Of a DNA stretch of 61,837 bases, positions 15,820-25,205 are shown one piece after another (the first letter of the stretch is position 1; each line of letters begins with the position of its first letter). The DNA comes from an uncultured Bacteroides sp. Its GTDB lineage: Bacteria > Bacteroidota > Bacteroidia > Bacteroidales > Bacteroidaceae. The position numbers were made by a program, and so were the translations under genes. The stretch spans positions 1-61,837 of the forward strand of contig CAMTPH010000004.1 in the NCBI GenBank assembly GCA_947074345.1, written 5' to 3'. The notes under the pieces were generated by a model that was not told the DNA's origin, did no database searches, and saw only the letters and a list, made by a program, of their open reading frames with translations.

Positions 15820-17649
15820 TTAAGAAGCGTAACCAGGGTTTTGGTCAGCATCGGTAATTGCATCATTCAAGTTGATTTCACCTTGTGGGAATGGTCTGAA
15901 CCAACGGTAATTACCATCTGGGCCCATCATCATATCTGCTGATGTAACACCTTCGTTCCAAAGTACATTGTAATTGATCAATCTTTTTGTACGGCGCAAG
16001 TCCATCCAGCGATAATACTCACCACACAATTCACGAGCGCGCTCGTCAAGAATTACATCGATAGGGTTTAATCCAGTTTCGTAAGGCACATTGTCAATAC
16101 CCGAACCACTATTGTATGATTTAGCTGTTCCATCCGAGTAGTAGCGTTTGTATGAAGCATATGAACTTAATGTAGCTGCATTAGCACGTGTACGTACTAC
16201 ATTTAGACGAGCCAATGAAGTAGATTCATCACCTGCCATTTGATAGGCTTCGGCAGCAACCAAGTAAGTCTCAGTAAGGTGAGCCAATACAATATTGTGG
16301 AATGATACGGGGTTTGTCAAGTTACGTTCTGCAACATAGTCATCAAACTTACGTACTACGAATGATTGAGCATTCGAGATGCGTGATGTTTGATAAGATT
16401 GTGTTCCTTGTGTGTATACCCATTTTTGTTGGCGGTTATTCCAAACTGCATTGATGAACACACATGGATCAGAACTTGAGAATACCTTTGTTCCAGTACG
16501 GCCTGTTGTGGAAGCATTATAAGATGTTAGTGTACTTAAATCTTCGTACCATGCAGGATAATATCCATAAACTTCTGTGTCGTCTGTGATAGTTGCAGTA
16601 TAGTAGTTCATGTAAGTCTCATATTGAGTTACCATGAATGTACCTGCATAACGATCATCACCTGGTTCAAATAAGTAAACTACTTTGCTACCTACAGGAT
16701 ATTGAGATGATGTATACTTGCAATTGTCATTGTAGTAGTTACCAAATTGTGCTTGTTGGCGGTTACCTGTTGTGATGTCATTTTGACCAGGTAAAGCGCG
16801 AGTGTATTGGATAGCAAATAAGATGTCGCTATTGTTGTCATTTTGAAGATTCCACATATCGCTGAATGACATTGATGGTGTAGCACCATTAATAGCTTTA
16901 TCAGCATACGCAGCCGCATTTTGGAAGTTTGTACGGTCTGAAACTTGAACGTTGCTTCCATCTGCACTTGCTGTAGTTCCATAATCCCATCCCCATGCTA
17001 AATATACTTTTGCCATAAGGTTATAAACAGCACGCATGCTTGCTCTACCTGTTTGTAACGACATCGGTAATATATTGTTAGTTTCTACTTCTTTTAGCAT
17101 ATCAATAATATATTGATATACTTGATCTTGTGGAACACGTGGGAAAGATGTAGCAACAGATTGAATGTATGTATCTGAAATAGGTACTGCACCAAATTGT
17201 TGTGTCAACAAATAGTAATAAAGAGCTTTCAAATATTTAGCTTCATCCATACGCATTGCTACGCTTGAGCCTGCTGCTCCCTTTTCACCATAATACAATA
17301 CTGTATTACATTGTTGTATGCCATCATAACAATCCTTGTAGAAACTCATTACATTGTTATTGCTTGGAGTAAGGTCTTTGTATGTAGATAATGTTACATC
17401 TGAGTATCCGCTACGACCTGCTTGATACATGTCTGTACCACTGCAGAATAAGAATGGATCTCCTCCGTAAATTGCACGAAGCTTATAATATGGAGTAGTA
17501 GATAAATTCTCAAAACCTTCTTCAGTCATAAAGAATACATCAGATTGTAGGTTTGATTTATCTTCCGCGTCAAGGAAATCGCTGCAACCACTTAATAGGA
17601 TTACCGCACCGCTCAATAGAGCTATAATAGGTTTGAATATCTTTTTCAT
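15820..17649 (-). CDS. SusD/RagB family nutrient-binding outer membrane lipoprotein
   Basis: A 609-residue SusD-like protein: lipobox LLSGC with Cys22 followed by Ser-Asp (an acidic surface-export context), an N-terminal SusD-like domain, and a C-terminal RagB/SusD domain with the typical late block of VILDERARELCGEYYRWMDL and LINYNVLWNEG. Such proteins form the lid on a SusC barrel and capture glycans or peptides at the cell surface. It starts 24 bases after susC. The ligand cannot be read from the sequence, and no polysaccharide-degrading enzyme adjoins the pair. Confidence 0.96.
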   Translation of the reverse strand: MKKIFKPIIALLSGAVILLSGCSDFLDAEDKSNLQSDVFFMTEEGFENLSTTPYYKLRAIYGGDPFLFCSGTDMYQAGRSGYSDVTLSTYKDLTPSNNNVMSFYKDCYDGIQQCNTVLYYGEKGAAGSSVAMRMDEAKYLKALYYYLLTQQFGAVPISDTYIQSVATSFPRVPQDQVYQYIIDMLKEVETNNILPMSLQTGRASMRAVYNLMAKVYLAWGWDYGTTASADGSNVQVSDRTNFQNAAAYADKAINGATPSMSFSDMWNLQNDNNSDILFAIQYTRALPGQNDITTGNRQQAQFGNYYNDNCKYTSSQYPVGSKVVYLFEPGDDRYAGTFMVTQYETYMNYYTATITDDTEVYGYYPAWYEDLSTLTSYNASTTGRTGTKVFSSSDPCVFINAVWNNRQQKWVYTQGTQSYQTSRISNAQSFVVRKFDDYVAERNLTNPVSFHNIVLAHLTETYLVAAEAYQMAGDESTSLARLNVVRTRANAATLSSYASYKRYYSDGTAKSYNSGSGIDNVPYETGLNPIDVILDERARELCGEYYRWMDLRRTKRLINYNVLWNEGVTSADMMMGPDGNYRWFRPFPQGEINLNDAITDADQNPGYAS

Positions 17650-17673
17650 GTTAGAAATTACTTTAAGAATAAA

Positions 17674-20600
17674 TTAGAACTTAATACTTGCACCAAACTG
17701 ATAAGTTACTGAGCTTGGACCGCCATTAGCTAGTGATGAACCTGCCCATTCTGGATCGAATCCAACAGCTTTAGTAATTACGAATGGGTTAGTTACGTTT
17801 AAGTATAATCTTAATGAACGAATCTTAGCTTTGTTAATCATTTGGCTTGGGAATGTATAACTCAACATGATGTTTTTAACTTTCCAATAAGAGGCATCTT
17901 GAATTTGGTATGGAGTACCAGAACTGTTGGCTGTACTCATCTTATCCATTGATGAAGTTCCCGATTTAGCATTAGCACCTGCCCAGATTGTACCTGCACC
18001 TGCATTAGATGCATTTACGTTAGTTGGGAAAGGGTATTTACCATAATGAGTGCTTTCTTGGTATCTCTCATTGTAACGATTACCATTTTCATCAACATCA
18101 AATCCCAGAAGTGTTCCTTCAGGAATATAGAAGTCCATGTTTACGTGTTGCATACCACGGTCACCATAAGCTGTATACTGATTCAAGAATGGTGAGTATA
18201 CTTTATAGTTTTGTTTAGTATAGATGTTTACTGATAGCTCCCAACCTTTATAGCTTAAGTTAGAACCGATGCTTCCAGTCCAAGAAGGATTGCTTTTACC
18301 TAAGATACGTTTATCGTTTTGGTCAAGAACACCGTCACCATTTAAATCTTTAATGATTGGCATACCTTCACCCCAACCGTAGCAATTGTAGTAGTAATCA
18401 TAGCTTTTTACTTGTTCACCAGGAGTGAATCCTTTGTTTTTAGCTATATCTGTGTTAGGTACAGTCATCATTTTATCGCTTACAATACCATCCCATTCAT
18501 AGTTGAATATTGCATTGATTGATTCGCCAACAAACCAGCTGTTTTCGATATCGCTTACTTTACCGCCATTTACTTCTAGAATTTCATTCTTGTTGTGTGC
18601 GAAAGTGAAGTTAGTAGTCCAGTTCCAATCACGTGTTTGAACGTTTACTGTTTGTAAGTTTACTTCAACACCCGAATTTTTAACTTTACCGATGTTGTCG
18701 ATAACTGTTAAACCACCTGCTTCGTAAGGTAATTGACGTGCCATCAATAGATCTTTTGATATCTTCTTGTAGGTATCGATACCCCCGCTAATTCTATTAT
18801 TAAGGAAACCGAAGTCAACACCAAAGTTCCATTCGCTTGTTTTTTCCCAGCTAAGGTTTTTGTTTACGATACCACTTGGGTAGTATACTGCATTACCTGA
18901 ACCATCAGCGAAACCGTAGAATAATGAACCACCCATAACTACTACACTAGTAGGATAGTTTTTACCTTCTGTATGGTTGTTACCTGTGTTACCATAACTT
19001 GCACGTAGTTTCAAGTTAGATAACCAGTTGCTAGCGCCTGCCATGAAGTTTTCTTCAGATATACGCCATGCGATAGCTGCTGAAGGGAAAGAACCCCAAC
19101 GATTACCGTCAGCAAAGCGAGATGATCCATCCCAACGTACTGTTGCAGTTGCCATATATTTGCCAGCATAGCTATAGTTTAAACGTGCTGCGTATGAAAG
19201 CATGCTCCATTCAGTATAAGCTGAATTAGATGTATAGTTTTCGCGGTTTGAAGCCAATCCTAAGTTATACCATTTAGAAGCCTCAGGTACACCAAAACCT
19301 ATTTGAGTGTAAGACTCTTGGTTGAACTTGCTTGAAGAGATAAGACCCATTGCATTAATCGAGTTTTGGCCAAAGTTGATGTTATAGTTAACCATATTAT
19401 CCCATGTCCAACTAAAGTCAGTTCTGTTTACAACAGATGCGCGGCTTTCTGCATTACTACGAGCAGCAGTAGCAGAACCTTCAAACTCACCTGCGCGTTG
19501 GTTGTAGTAGCTTGGCGAGAAAGTAGATTTAACGCTCAATCCTTTATATGGTCTGATTTCCACATATAGATTTGCTAATGCTTGCCATGAGCGAGTATTA
19601 TAGTCAGAGTTCTCAAAGTCGAGAAGTGGATTCCAAGTACTTGTAAATTGGGCACTACCTGTACCAAGATATGTAGCTGTACCAGGTTGTTGAATTAGCT
19701 TGCCTTCATCATCGTAAGCGCGACAAAGGTTATTCAAACGGAAAGCTTCTCTAATCGCAACATTATCAACAGTCGATAAAGTAGAGTGTGCAGCATTGAA
19801 ACTGATACCTGTAGATATGTAATTGTTGATTTTAGCATCAACAGTACCTTTGAAGTTGTAACGTTTCATATCATCATTACGGAAGATACCCTCTTCGTTT
19901 TGATAACCTGCACCAAAGTGGTAATTAAGGGCACTGTTGTTTGTGCTGCTGCTTGAGCCACCACTTGCACTAATATAATAGTTTTGTTGGCTTGCTGTAC
20001 GAAGAACTTGGTCACGCCAGTTAGTTTCTTGTCCGTTAGCGATAATATCTTTAATATAAGATGTACCTGTATATGAGCCGTTGGCGGTCAAGTATGCAGT
20101 AGTATAGTTACCGTCTGACATACCCCATTGGTTTTTTGCTTCATATAGAGTAGGGTTTATTGCTCCGTTTTCGCCTATTGCATTCATGTATCTGAAGTGA
20201 CGGAATTGAGCGAAGTCAGTACCATCCATAAAGTCTGGCATACGTGCAACTTTCTTAATACCATAATAACCATCGAAACTGATAACAGGTGAAGTAGATT
20301 TACCACCTTGTTCTTTAGCCGATTTTGTAGATACGATAACTACACCATTTGTAGCACGCGAACCATAAATAGCAGTAGAAGATGCATCTTTCAAAACATC
20401 AATTCTTTCAATATCTTGTGGATTTAAGAAATCGATATTGTCTGTGATGATACCATCAACTACATAAAGAGGAGTTGTGTTAGAACCTAAAGTAGATTTA
20501 CCACGAATTTCAATATCAAATCCACCACCTGCGCGGCTAGAACTTTGAGTGATTGAAACACCAGGCATAGCACCTTGCAAAGCTTCGAGTGCAGAAGTAG

Positions 20601-21012
20601 TACCTTTGCTAGTAATGTCTTCTGTTTTTACAGAAGCAACAGATCCTGTTAAATCGGTTTTCTTCATTTGTCCATAACCAACAACTACCACCTCATCTAA
20701 GGTTTTAGTATCGTCGCTCATAACAATTCTGAAACTTGTTTTATCCCCAACTTTAACTTCTTCTGTTGTATATCCTATATAAGAACATACTAGAATGTCT
20801 GATGGGTTTACATTGTGAAGAGTAAATCTACCGTCGAGATCGGTAATGGTACCATTAGTAGTTCCTTTTATTAATACATTTGCACCAATAAGTGGATCGT
20901 CGATATTATCAACGATTGTACCAGTAATTGTTTTTTGTGCATAAGCGAAAAGACAAAGCATACTTAACAATATAGATGTAGCTGCCTTTCGAATGACTTG
21001 ATTACATTTCAT
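17674..21012 (-). CDS. SusC/RagA family TonB-linked outer membrane transporter
   Basis: A 1112-residue outer-membrane transporter. In order: a signal peptide ending near AYA (residue 25), a carboxypeptidase-regulatory-like beta domain (about 28-105, ITGTIVDNIDDPLIGANVL), the SusC signature VVVVGYGQMKKTDLTGSV, a plug (about 115-240, with DIEIRGKSTLGSNTTPLYVV), then the 22-stranded barrel ending in an aromatic strand (QFGASIKF). It imports the ligand delivered by the SusD partner using TonB energy. Its upstream region carries a -7 box at 21070-21077. No ECF sigma/anti-sigma pair or hybrid two-component regulator adjoins it. Confidence 0.97.
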   Translation of the reverse strand: MKCNQVIRKAATSILLSMLCLFAYAQKTITGTIVDNIDDPLIGANVLIKGTTNGTITDLDGRFTLHNVNPSDILVCSYIGYTTEEVKVGDKTSFRIVMSDDTKTLDEVVVVGYGQMKKTDLTGSVASVKTEDITSKGTTSALEALQGAMPGVSITQSSSRAGGGFDIEIRGKSTLGSNTTPLYVVDGIITDNIDFLNPQDIERIDVLKDASSTAIYGSRATNGVVIVSTKSAKEQGGKSTSPVISFDGYYGIKKVARMPDFMDGTDFAQFRHFRYMNAIGENGAINPTLYEAKNQWGMSDGNYTTAYLTANGSYTGTSYIKDIIANGQETNWRDQVLRTASQQNYYISASGGSSSSTNNSALNYHFGAGYQNEEGIFRNDDMKRYNFKGTVDAKINNYISTGISFNAAHSTLSTVDNVAIREAFRLNNLCRAYDDEGKLIQQPGTATYLGTGSAQFTSTWNPLLDFENSDYNTRSWQALANLYVEIRPYKGLSVKSTFSPSYYNQRAGEFEGSATAARSNAESRASVVNRTDFSWTWDNMVNYNINFGQNSINAMGLISSSKFNQESYTQIGFGVPEASKWYNLGLASNRENYTSNSAYTEWSMLSYAARLNYSYAGKYMATATVRWDGSSRFADGNRWGSFPSAAIAWRISEENFMAGASNWLSNLKLRASYGNTGNNHTEGKNYPTSVVVMGGSLFYGFADGSGNAVYYPSGIVNKNLSWEKTSEWNFGVDFGFLNNRISGGIDTYKKISKDLLMARQLPYEAGGLTVIDNIGKVKNSGVEVNLQTVNVQTRDWNWTTNFTFAHNKNEILEVNGGKVSDIENSWFVGESINAIFNYEWDGIVSDKMMTVPNTDIAKNKGFTPGEQVKSYDYYYNCYGWGEGMPIIKDLNGDGVLDQNDKRILGKSNPSWTGSIGSNLSYKGWELSVNIYTKQNYKVYSPFLNQYTAYGDRGMQHVNMDFYIPEGTLLGFDVDENGNRYNERYQESTHYGKYPFPTNVNASNAGAGTIWAGANAKSGTSSMDKMSTANSSGTPYQIQDASYWKVKNIMLSYTFPSQMINKAKIRSLRLYLNVTNPFVITKAVGFDPEWAGSSLANGGPSSVTYQFGASIKF

Positions 21013-21069
21013 ATTCGAGTTAATTATAGTAATTAAAAAAATAAGGTAAAACGTTTATTTTGGTTAATG

Positions 21070-21077
21070 CAAAACTA
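21070..21077 (-). promoter_or_regulatory. Bacteroidota -7 box for susC
   Basis: On the minus strand it reads TAGTTTTG followed by C, matching TAnnTTTG. The leader to the susC start would be about 55 bases. Confidence 0.6.
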
Positions 21078-21316
21078 CTGTTAACATGCTTTATTGATGT
21101 GTATAATTTGTTTTGAAGAGTGGAAAAATTAGTTTATGTCTTCATATGCACTCTTATTGTGTTATAAATCAAACATGAAACCATATTTAATAAACATACT
21201 AAAAATAGTAAATGTTAATCACATATTAAAGTATATTATCATATAATTTTCGAATCTCTTTCTATTGTAGTTGTATTACTATCACTTTAGTTTTCATAAA
21301 AAATGTTTTGTTAACT

Positions 21317-21348
21317 TTTGTATTTATCTGATTTTTATCTTTACTTTG
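21317..21348 (+). promoter_or_regulatory. Promoter of the small membrane protein gene
   Basis: TTTG at 21317-21320 and TTACTTTG at 21341-21348 with a 20-base spacer. The -7 element is a near-consensus variant that also occurs before glyS (58545-58552). Confidence 0.55.
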
Positions 21349-21375
21349 TTAATGTTCAATCAAAAACTAATGCAT

Positions 21376-21504
21376 ATGGGAAAGAGTAAAAAAGCTGCAC
21401 AAAACAGAAAAGCCGAACAGAGAGCCGATATGGTTGTTAAAGCTGTTTTTATATCTCTGGTAGTTTTGGGCATTGCCCTTCTAATCGGATTCTCTTTTTA
21501 CTAA
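21376..21504 (+). CDS. Small single-pass membrane protein, 42 residues
   Basis: A 42-residue protein: a strongly basic N-terminus (MGKSKKAAQNRKAEQRAD), then one hydrophobic helix (about 20-41). An in-frame ATG two codons upstream (21370) is an alternative start. It has its own promoter and a following terminator-like hairpin, so it looks like an independent gene. I do not recognise the family. The basic head next to one helix suggests an inner-membrane protein with the head in the cytosol, perhaps contacting nucleic acid or a larger complex. This is inference. Confidence 0.65.
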   Translation: MGKSKKAAQNRKAEQRADMVVKAVFISLVVLGIALLIGFSFY

Positions 21505-21512
21505 AACTTTAA

Positions 21513-21560
21513 TAGCAGGAATATAAATACGCTCATATTTATATTCCTGTTATAATTTTA
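21513..21560 (+). terminator. Hairpin terminator after the small membrane protein gene
   Basis: A long stem (21513-21529 with 21536-21552, one mismatch near the base) with a 6-base loop. The following tract is A/T mixed rather than a pure T-run. Confidence 0.65.
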
Positions 21561-21618
21561 AGGGGTAGATGTAACTTGAATGTAATATAAATGACATACA
21601 CGTGTATGTTGCTAAATC

Positions 21619-21626
21619 TAATTTTG
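21619..21626 (+). promoter_or_regulatory. -7 box for the porin gene
   Basis: TAATTTTG followed by C, a consensus match 27 bases before the chosen ATG at 21653. It supports rejecting the upstream in-frame ATG at 21602. Confidence 0.6.
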
Positions 21627-21652
21627 CGGTCGTAATAAGTTACTATCACAAA

Positions 21653-22711
21653 ATGAATAAACTATTGGCACTACTAGTGCTTATACTATTGAATACACCT
21701 ATTTATGCTCAAGTTTGCGAGACTGTAGTAGATGGCAAGAAGATTGAGAAAGCGAAGATGGACTTGGTAGACTATATTCCGGCCATACATGGAACAGTTT
21801 GTGCGAAATATGAATATCAAACCACTACTAGAGAGAGCCGATTTCAAGTTAGGAATGCTCGTTTCAGTATAACGGGCAATGTACTGCCTATAGTAGCTTA
21901 TAAACTTGAAGTCGATTTATCTGACCGAGGTTCTGTTAGAATGTTAGATGCCTATACACGTATCTTTCCATTTAAAGACTTTAACTTCACGATAGGGCAG
22001 ATGCGTGTACCTTTCACAATCGATGCTCATCGATCTCCTCATTTGCGTTACTTCGTTAATCGTTCTTTTATAGCTAAGCAAGTTGGTGATGTGCGCGATG
22101 TTGGAGCAACAATAGCTTATACTCGCAAAGACTATGCAATTCCATTTATTCTTGAAGCAGGTTTGTTTAATGGCAATGGCTTGACAGAACAAAAAGAATG
22201 GAATAAAACACTAAATTACTCGGTGAAAGCGCAGTTTTTGTTCGCGAAGGGGTGGAATCTAACTCTAAGTAACCAGTTCATTCATCCCGAGGATATACGT
22301 ATTCAGATGTATGATGTTGGCTTGTATTATGAGAATGAAAGAGTGCACATCGAAGGTGAATATCTATATAAGACATATAATAAAAACGCATTTCATCCTG
22401 TACACTCTATCGACATATTTGGATGTTATTATATTCCTCTGAAAAGAATATTTAAACAGATGAGTATATCAGCTCGATATGATATGATGACCGATCACAG
22501 CAACGGGAAAGGACTTGACGAGGATACGAAGCGTTTACCTATTAGCAACTATGCCCGGCATAGAGCTACGGGTGGTGTAACCTTTAGCTTCTCAAAGAAG
22601 TTTGTAGCAGATATCCGTTTGAACTACGAAAAATACTTTTATCGTAAGAATAGCATCCCAGATCCTTCTGAACTTGATAAGATTTCGATAGAGTTTATGA
22701 CTCGTTTCTAG
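21653..22711 (+). CDS. OprP/OprO-type porin
   Basis: A 352-residue predicted outer-membrane beta-barrel of the phosphate-selective porin O/P family. It has a signal peptide ending near IYAQ and then the family pattern FQVRNARFSITGNVLPIVAY followed by VRMLDAYTRIF and the INFTIGQMRVPF-like strand. The last strand ends in Phe (IEFMTRF), as expected for BAM-dependent insertion. The start at 21653 is preferred because the signal peptide begins there and a promoter lies just upstream. Phosphate selectivity is a family name only. It could pass other anions. It meets the convergent tspO gene with a 4-base overlap. Confidence 0.88.
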   Translation: MNKLLALLVLILLNTPIYAQVCETVVDGKKIEKAKMDLVDYIPAIHGTVCAKYEYQTTTRESRFQVRNARFSITGNVLPIVAYKLEVDLSDRGSVRMLDAYTRIFPFKDFNFTIGQMRVPFTIDAHRSPHLRYFVNRSFIAKQVGDVRDVGATIAYTRKDYAIPFILEAGLFNGNGLTEQKEWNKTLNYSVKAQFLFAKGWNLTLSNQFIHPEDIRIQMYDVGLYYENERVHIEGEYLYKTYNKNAFHPVHSIDIFGCYYIPLKRIFKQMSISARYDMMTDHSNGKGLDEDTKRLPISNYARHRATGGVTFSFSKKFVADIRLNYEKYFYRKNSIPDPSELDKISIEFMTRF

Positions 22712-23190
22712 TTGTTGAGTAGTATATAACCATTTAAATAGGTTGCAAATAAAATCCACAACAAATAAGGAATAAATAGGTAACAGCTAAATTTGAATGG
22801 CTTCGCACATTCTACGATATAGATTATTACAAGTAAGTCTAACAATAAGATATCTATAAAGCCCATCAACGGATTTTGTGCGTAAAAGAAAAAAATACTC
22901 CACAATAAATTGAGCACAAATTGAGCTATAAAGATTTTGATGCATATAAAACGTTTAGGCGAATTAGACGTCATTATTAGTCCCACTGATATACCCATCA
23001 TTATATATAAGATTGTCCATGCGATAGGGAAGGCGATATTTGGTGGTGTTAGTGGCGCTTTGTCTAGGTAAGGATACCACGTTAGAAGTGATTCTACCTG
23101 AAATAAACTGCTACTGTATCCCATTATCAAACAGGCCAACGTTACGGCTATAATTATAAGCTTATTTCTCATTCTATTTTCCCAAAACAT
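22708..23190 (-). CDS. tspO: TspO/MBR family membrane protein
   Basis: A 160-residue five-helix membrane protein of the TspO/peripheral benzodiazepine receptor family. Conserved elements: LDKAPLTPPNIAFPIAWTIL with its Pro-Pro pair, LYIMMGISVG, the NLLWSIFFF helix, and the C-terminal PYLLWILFATYLNGYI. TspO proteins bind porphyrins and affect stress responses and tetrapyrrole handling. The start may be Met1 or Met7. No haem genes are close by. Confidence 0.93.
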   Translation of the reverse strand: MFWENRMRNKLIIIAVTLACLIMGYSSSLFQVESLLTWYPYLDKAPLTPPNIAFPIAWTILYIMMGISVGLIMTSNSPKRFICIKIFIAQFVLNLLWSIFFFYAQNPLMGFIDILLLDLLVIIYIVECAKPFKFSCYLFIPYLLWILFATYLNGYILLNN

Positions 23191-23277
23191 TTAATTTATA
23201 TATATTATAACTAATAAGTGCTCAATCTTGTTTAATGATTTGTGCCTTATGATTGAATTATATTTTGTTGTTTTTGA

Positions 23278-23285
23278 TATCTTTG
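23278..23285 (+). promoter_or_regulatory. -7 box directly before the CYTH gene (possible leaderless mRNA)
   Basis: TATCTTTG is followed by TAACT and then ATG at 23291. The predicted transcription start falls at or within a base or two of the start codon. Confidence 0.6.
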
Positions 23286-23290
23286 TAACT

Positions 23291-23758
23291 ATGGCAAAAG
23301 AAATAGAACGAAAGTTTTTGGTTATAGGAGAGTTTAAGTCGTTGGCATTCTCTCATAGCCGCATTACGCAGGGATATATAAGTAGTGTACCCAGTCGTAC
23401 TGTGCGTATCCGTATAAGAGACGATAAAGGGTTTATTACCATCAAAGGCATCTCTTCATCGGGTGGGTTGACAAGGTTTGAATGGGAAAAAGAGATTCCT
23501 CTTTCTGAAGCCAATGAGTTGATACAACTATGCGAACCGGGTGTTATTGATAAGACTCGCTATCTGGTACATTCAGGCAATCATACAATCGAAGTTGATG
23601 AGTTTTATGGAGATAACGAAGGATTGATTATGGCAGAGGTTGAACTCGCTTCTGAAGATGAACAATTTGAAAAGCCCGATTTCTTGGGACAAGAAGTTAC
23701 CGGAGACATCCGTTACTATAACTCTCAATTGCAAAAACACCCATTTACTGCTTGGTGA
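23291..23758 (+). CDS. CYTH domain protein (triphosphate tunnel metalloenzyme)
   Basis: A 155-residue CYTH-family protein. The defining ExExK motif is at residues 4-8 (EIERK), followed by alternating charged strands (VRIRIRDDKGFITIKG, EWEKEIP, TIEVDEFYG, MAEVELA) that line the tunnel binding triphosphates with divalent metal. Bacterial members act as inorganic triphosphatases or, rarely, as class IV adenylate cyclases. Short single-domain members like this are usually triphosphatases. The start is fixed by the motif so near the N-terminus. The next gene follows after 51 bases. Confidence 0.92.
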   Translation: MAKEIERKFLVIGEFKSLAFSHSRITQGYISSVPSRTVRIRIRDDKGFITIKGISSSGGLTRFEWEKEIPLSEANELIQLCEPGVIDKTRYLVHSGNHTIEVDEFYGDNEGLIMAEVELASEDEQFEKPDFLGQEVTGDIRYYNSQLQKHPFTAW

Positions 23759-23809
23759 TTTTAAAACATTTCTTCACAGATTTGTTTATTATTATATAAT
23801 GAACACTAC

Positions 23810-25105
23810 ATGGAAGAAATATTTGACTATTTGCCACAAGAACTAGTGACTTTTGTATTGGTTACTGTATTCTCGTTACTGATTGGTTTGTCGCAAAGAC
23901 GCATCAGTTTAAAACGCGAGGGTGAAACTACTTTGTTTGGTACCGACCGTACTTTTACCTTCATAGGTATTTTAGGATATCTGCTCTATATACTCGATCC
24001 AACCAATATGCGTTTGTTTATGGGTGGCGGACTGATTTTAGGTCTTCTGCTGGGGCTTAACTATTATATCAAGCAAACCCAATATCATGTGTTTGGCATC
24101 ACTACCATCATCATCGCTCTTATCACCTATTGTCTTGCACCCATCGTTTGCACACAGCCCTCTTGGTTTTATATAACAATCGTTGTGGTAGTTCTTACTT
24201 TGACCGAACTGAAGCATACCTTCACCGAATTGGTGCAACGCATGAAGAGTGATGATATGATAACACTCGCCAAGTTTTTAGCTATTAGCGGCATCATTCT
24301 CCCCATTCTTCCTCATAACAATATTATTCCAGGCATCAACTTAACACCTTACTCAATATGGCTTGCTACAGTTGTAGTTTCGGGCGTTTCGTATCTGTCA
24401 TACTTACTTAAGAGATATGTGTTTCGTGAATCGGGAGTGTTGGTTTCGGGTATCATTGGTGGCATGTATAGTAGTACTGCTACCATATCTGTATTGGCAC
24501 GTAAGAGTAGAACTGCCGGGCAAGGACATGCAACCGAGTATGTGGCGGCTATGCTTTTGGCTATTTCTATGATGTTTCTTCGGTTTATGATACTAATACT
24601 AATTTTCAGTCATTTAGTTTTTCTGCAGATCTATCCTTATCTTCTAATAATGGCTTTAGTTTCGGGAGCAATAGCTTGGTTCATATATATTAAAGGAAAG
24701 AAAAGAGGTGATATTACCATTGTTAATGAAGAGGAGGATAGCAGCAACCCATTGGAATTTAAGGTTGCCTTGATATTTGCTATTCTATTCGTCGTATTTA
24801 CCCTCATCACTCACTTTGTGGTTCTTTATCTAGGTGTTGGCGGATTAAAGGTGCTCTCTTTCGTAGCGGGCTTCAGTGATATCACTCCATTTATTCTTAA
24901 TCTGCTTCAAAACCCTGGAAGCATCACAATAGGGGTTATTACAGCTTGCTGTATGCAAGCCATTATCAGTAATGTTGCCGTAAATCTATTTTATGCTTTA
25001 TTCTTCTCGGGCCGTAAAAGTGAACTTCGCCCTTACTTAATAGGTGGTTTTGGTTCAGTTATGGTAGTCTTTGCCGTGCTTCTCACAGTGTTCTATTTAG
25101 TCTGA
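23810..25105 (+). CDS. MgtC/SapB and DUF4010 family membrane protein
   Basis: A 431-residue multi-pass membrane protein. The N-terminal part (about 10-140) matches MgtC/SapB with the GLSQRRISLKREGETTLFGT block. The C-terminal part (about 180-430) matches DUF4010, including SGIIGGMYSSTATISVLARKS and LSFVAGFSDITPFILNL. Fused proteins of this kind are common in Bacteroidota, with unproven transport or ion-homeostasis roles. It probably follows the CYTH gene in one transcript. A periodic repeat array begins five bases after its stop codon. Confidence 0.9.
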   Translation: MEEIFDYLPQELVTFVLVTVFSLLIGLSQRRISLKREGETTLFGTDRTFTFIGILGYLLYILDPTNMRLFMGGGLILGLLLGLNYYIKQTQYHVFGITTIIIALITYCLAPIVCTQPSWFYITIVVVVLTLTELKHTFTELVQRMKSDDMITLAKFLAISGIILPILPHNNIIPGINLTPYSIWLATVVVSGVSYLSYLLKRYVFRESGVLVSGIIGGMYSSTATISVLARKSRTAGQGHATEYVAAMLLAISMMFLRFMILILIFSHLVFLQIYPYLLIMALVSGAIAWFIYIKGKKRGDITIVNEEEDSSNPLEFKVALIFAILFVVFTLITHFVVLYLGVGGLKVLSFVAGFSDITPFILNLLQNPGSITIGVITACCMQAIISNVAVNLFYALFFSGRKSELRPYLIGGFGSVMVVFAVLLTVFYLV

Positions 25106-25109
25106 TTTG

Positions 25110-25193
25110 GTTTCACCGTATTGAAACCATTGTTTCACCCCACAGAAACTTCGGTTTCACCGCATTGGAACAAAAGTTTCAGTTCATTGAAAC
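25110..25193. repeat. Array of four 18-base inverted-repeat units, exact 22-base period
   Basis: Units begin at 25110, 25132, 25154 and 25176. The consensus is GTTTCACCGCATTGAAAC: arms GTTTCA/TGAAAC around a 6-base core. Spacers are 4 bases and variable. A half-unit-like CTTGGAA follows at about 25196. The array fills the gap between the MgtC-like gene and the bidirectional terminator. A second array of this family, at 53434-53517, shares the last spacer (AAAA) and the trailing CTTGGAA, so both have the same orientation. Confidence 0.85.
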
Positions 25194-25205
25194 TCCTTGG
25201 AATTG

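Larger units (their letters stand above)
21013..21375. other. Intergenic region between susC and a small membrane protein gene
   Basis: Divergent promoter region. It contains a minus-strand -7 box for susC (21070-21077) and a plus-strand promoter for the small gene (21317-21348). The roughly 240 bases between them are very AT-rich, with no feature I recognise. Confidence 0.6.

Noticed and set aside
14807..21012. Complete polysaccharide utilisation locus around the SusCD pair
   Set aside because: No glycosidase, lyase, sulfatase or regulator is linked on the same strand. The GH genes in the window are 15-30 kb away.
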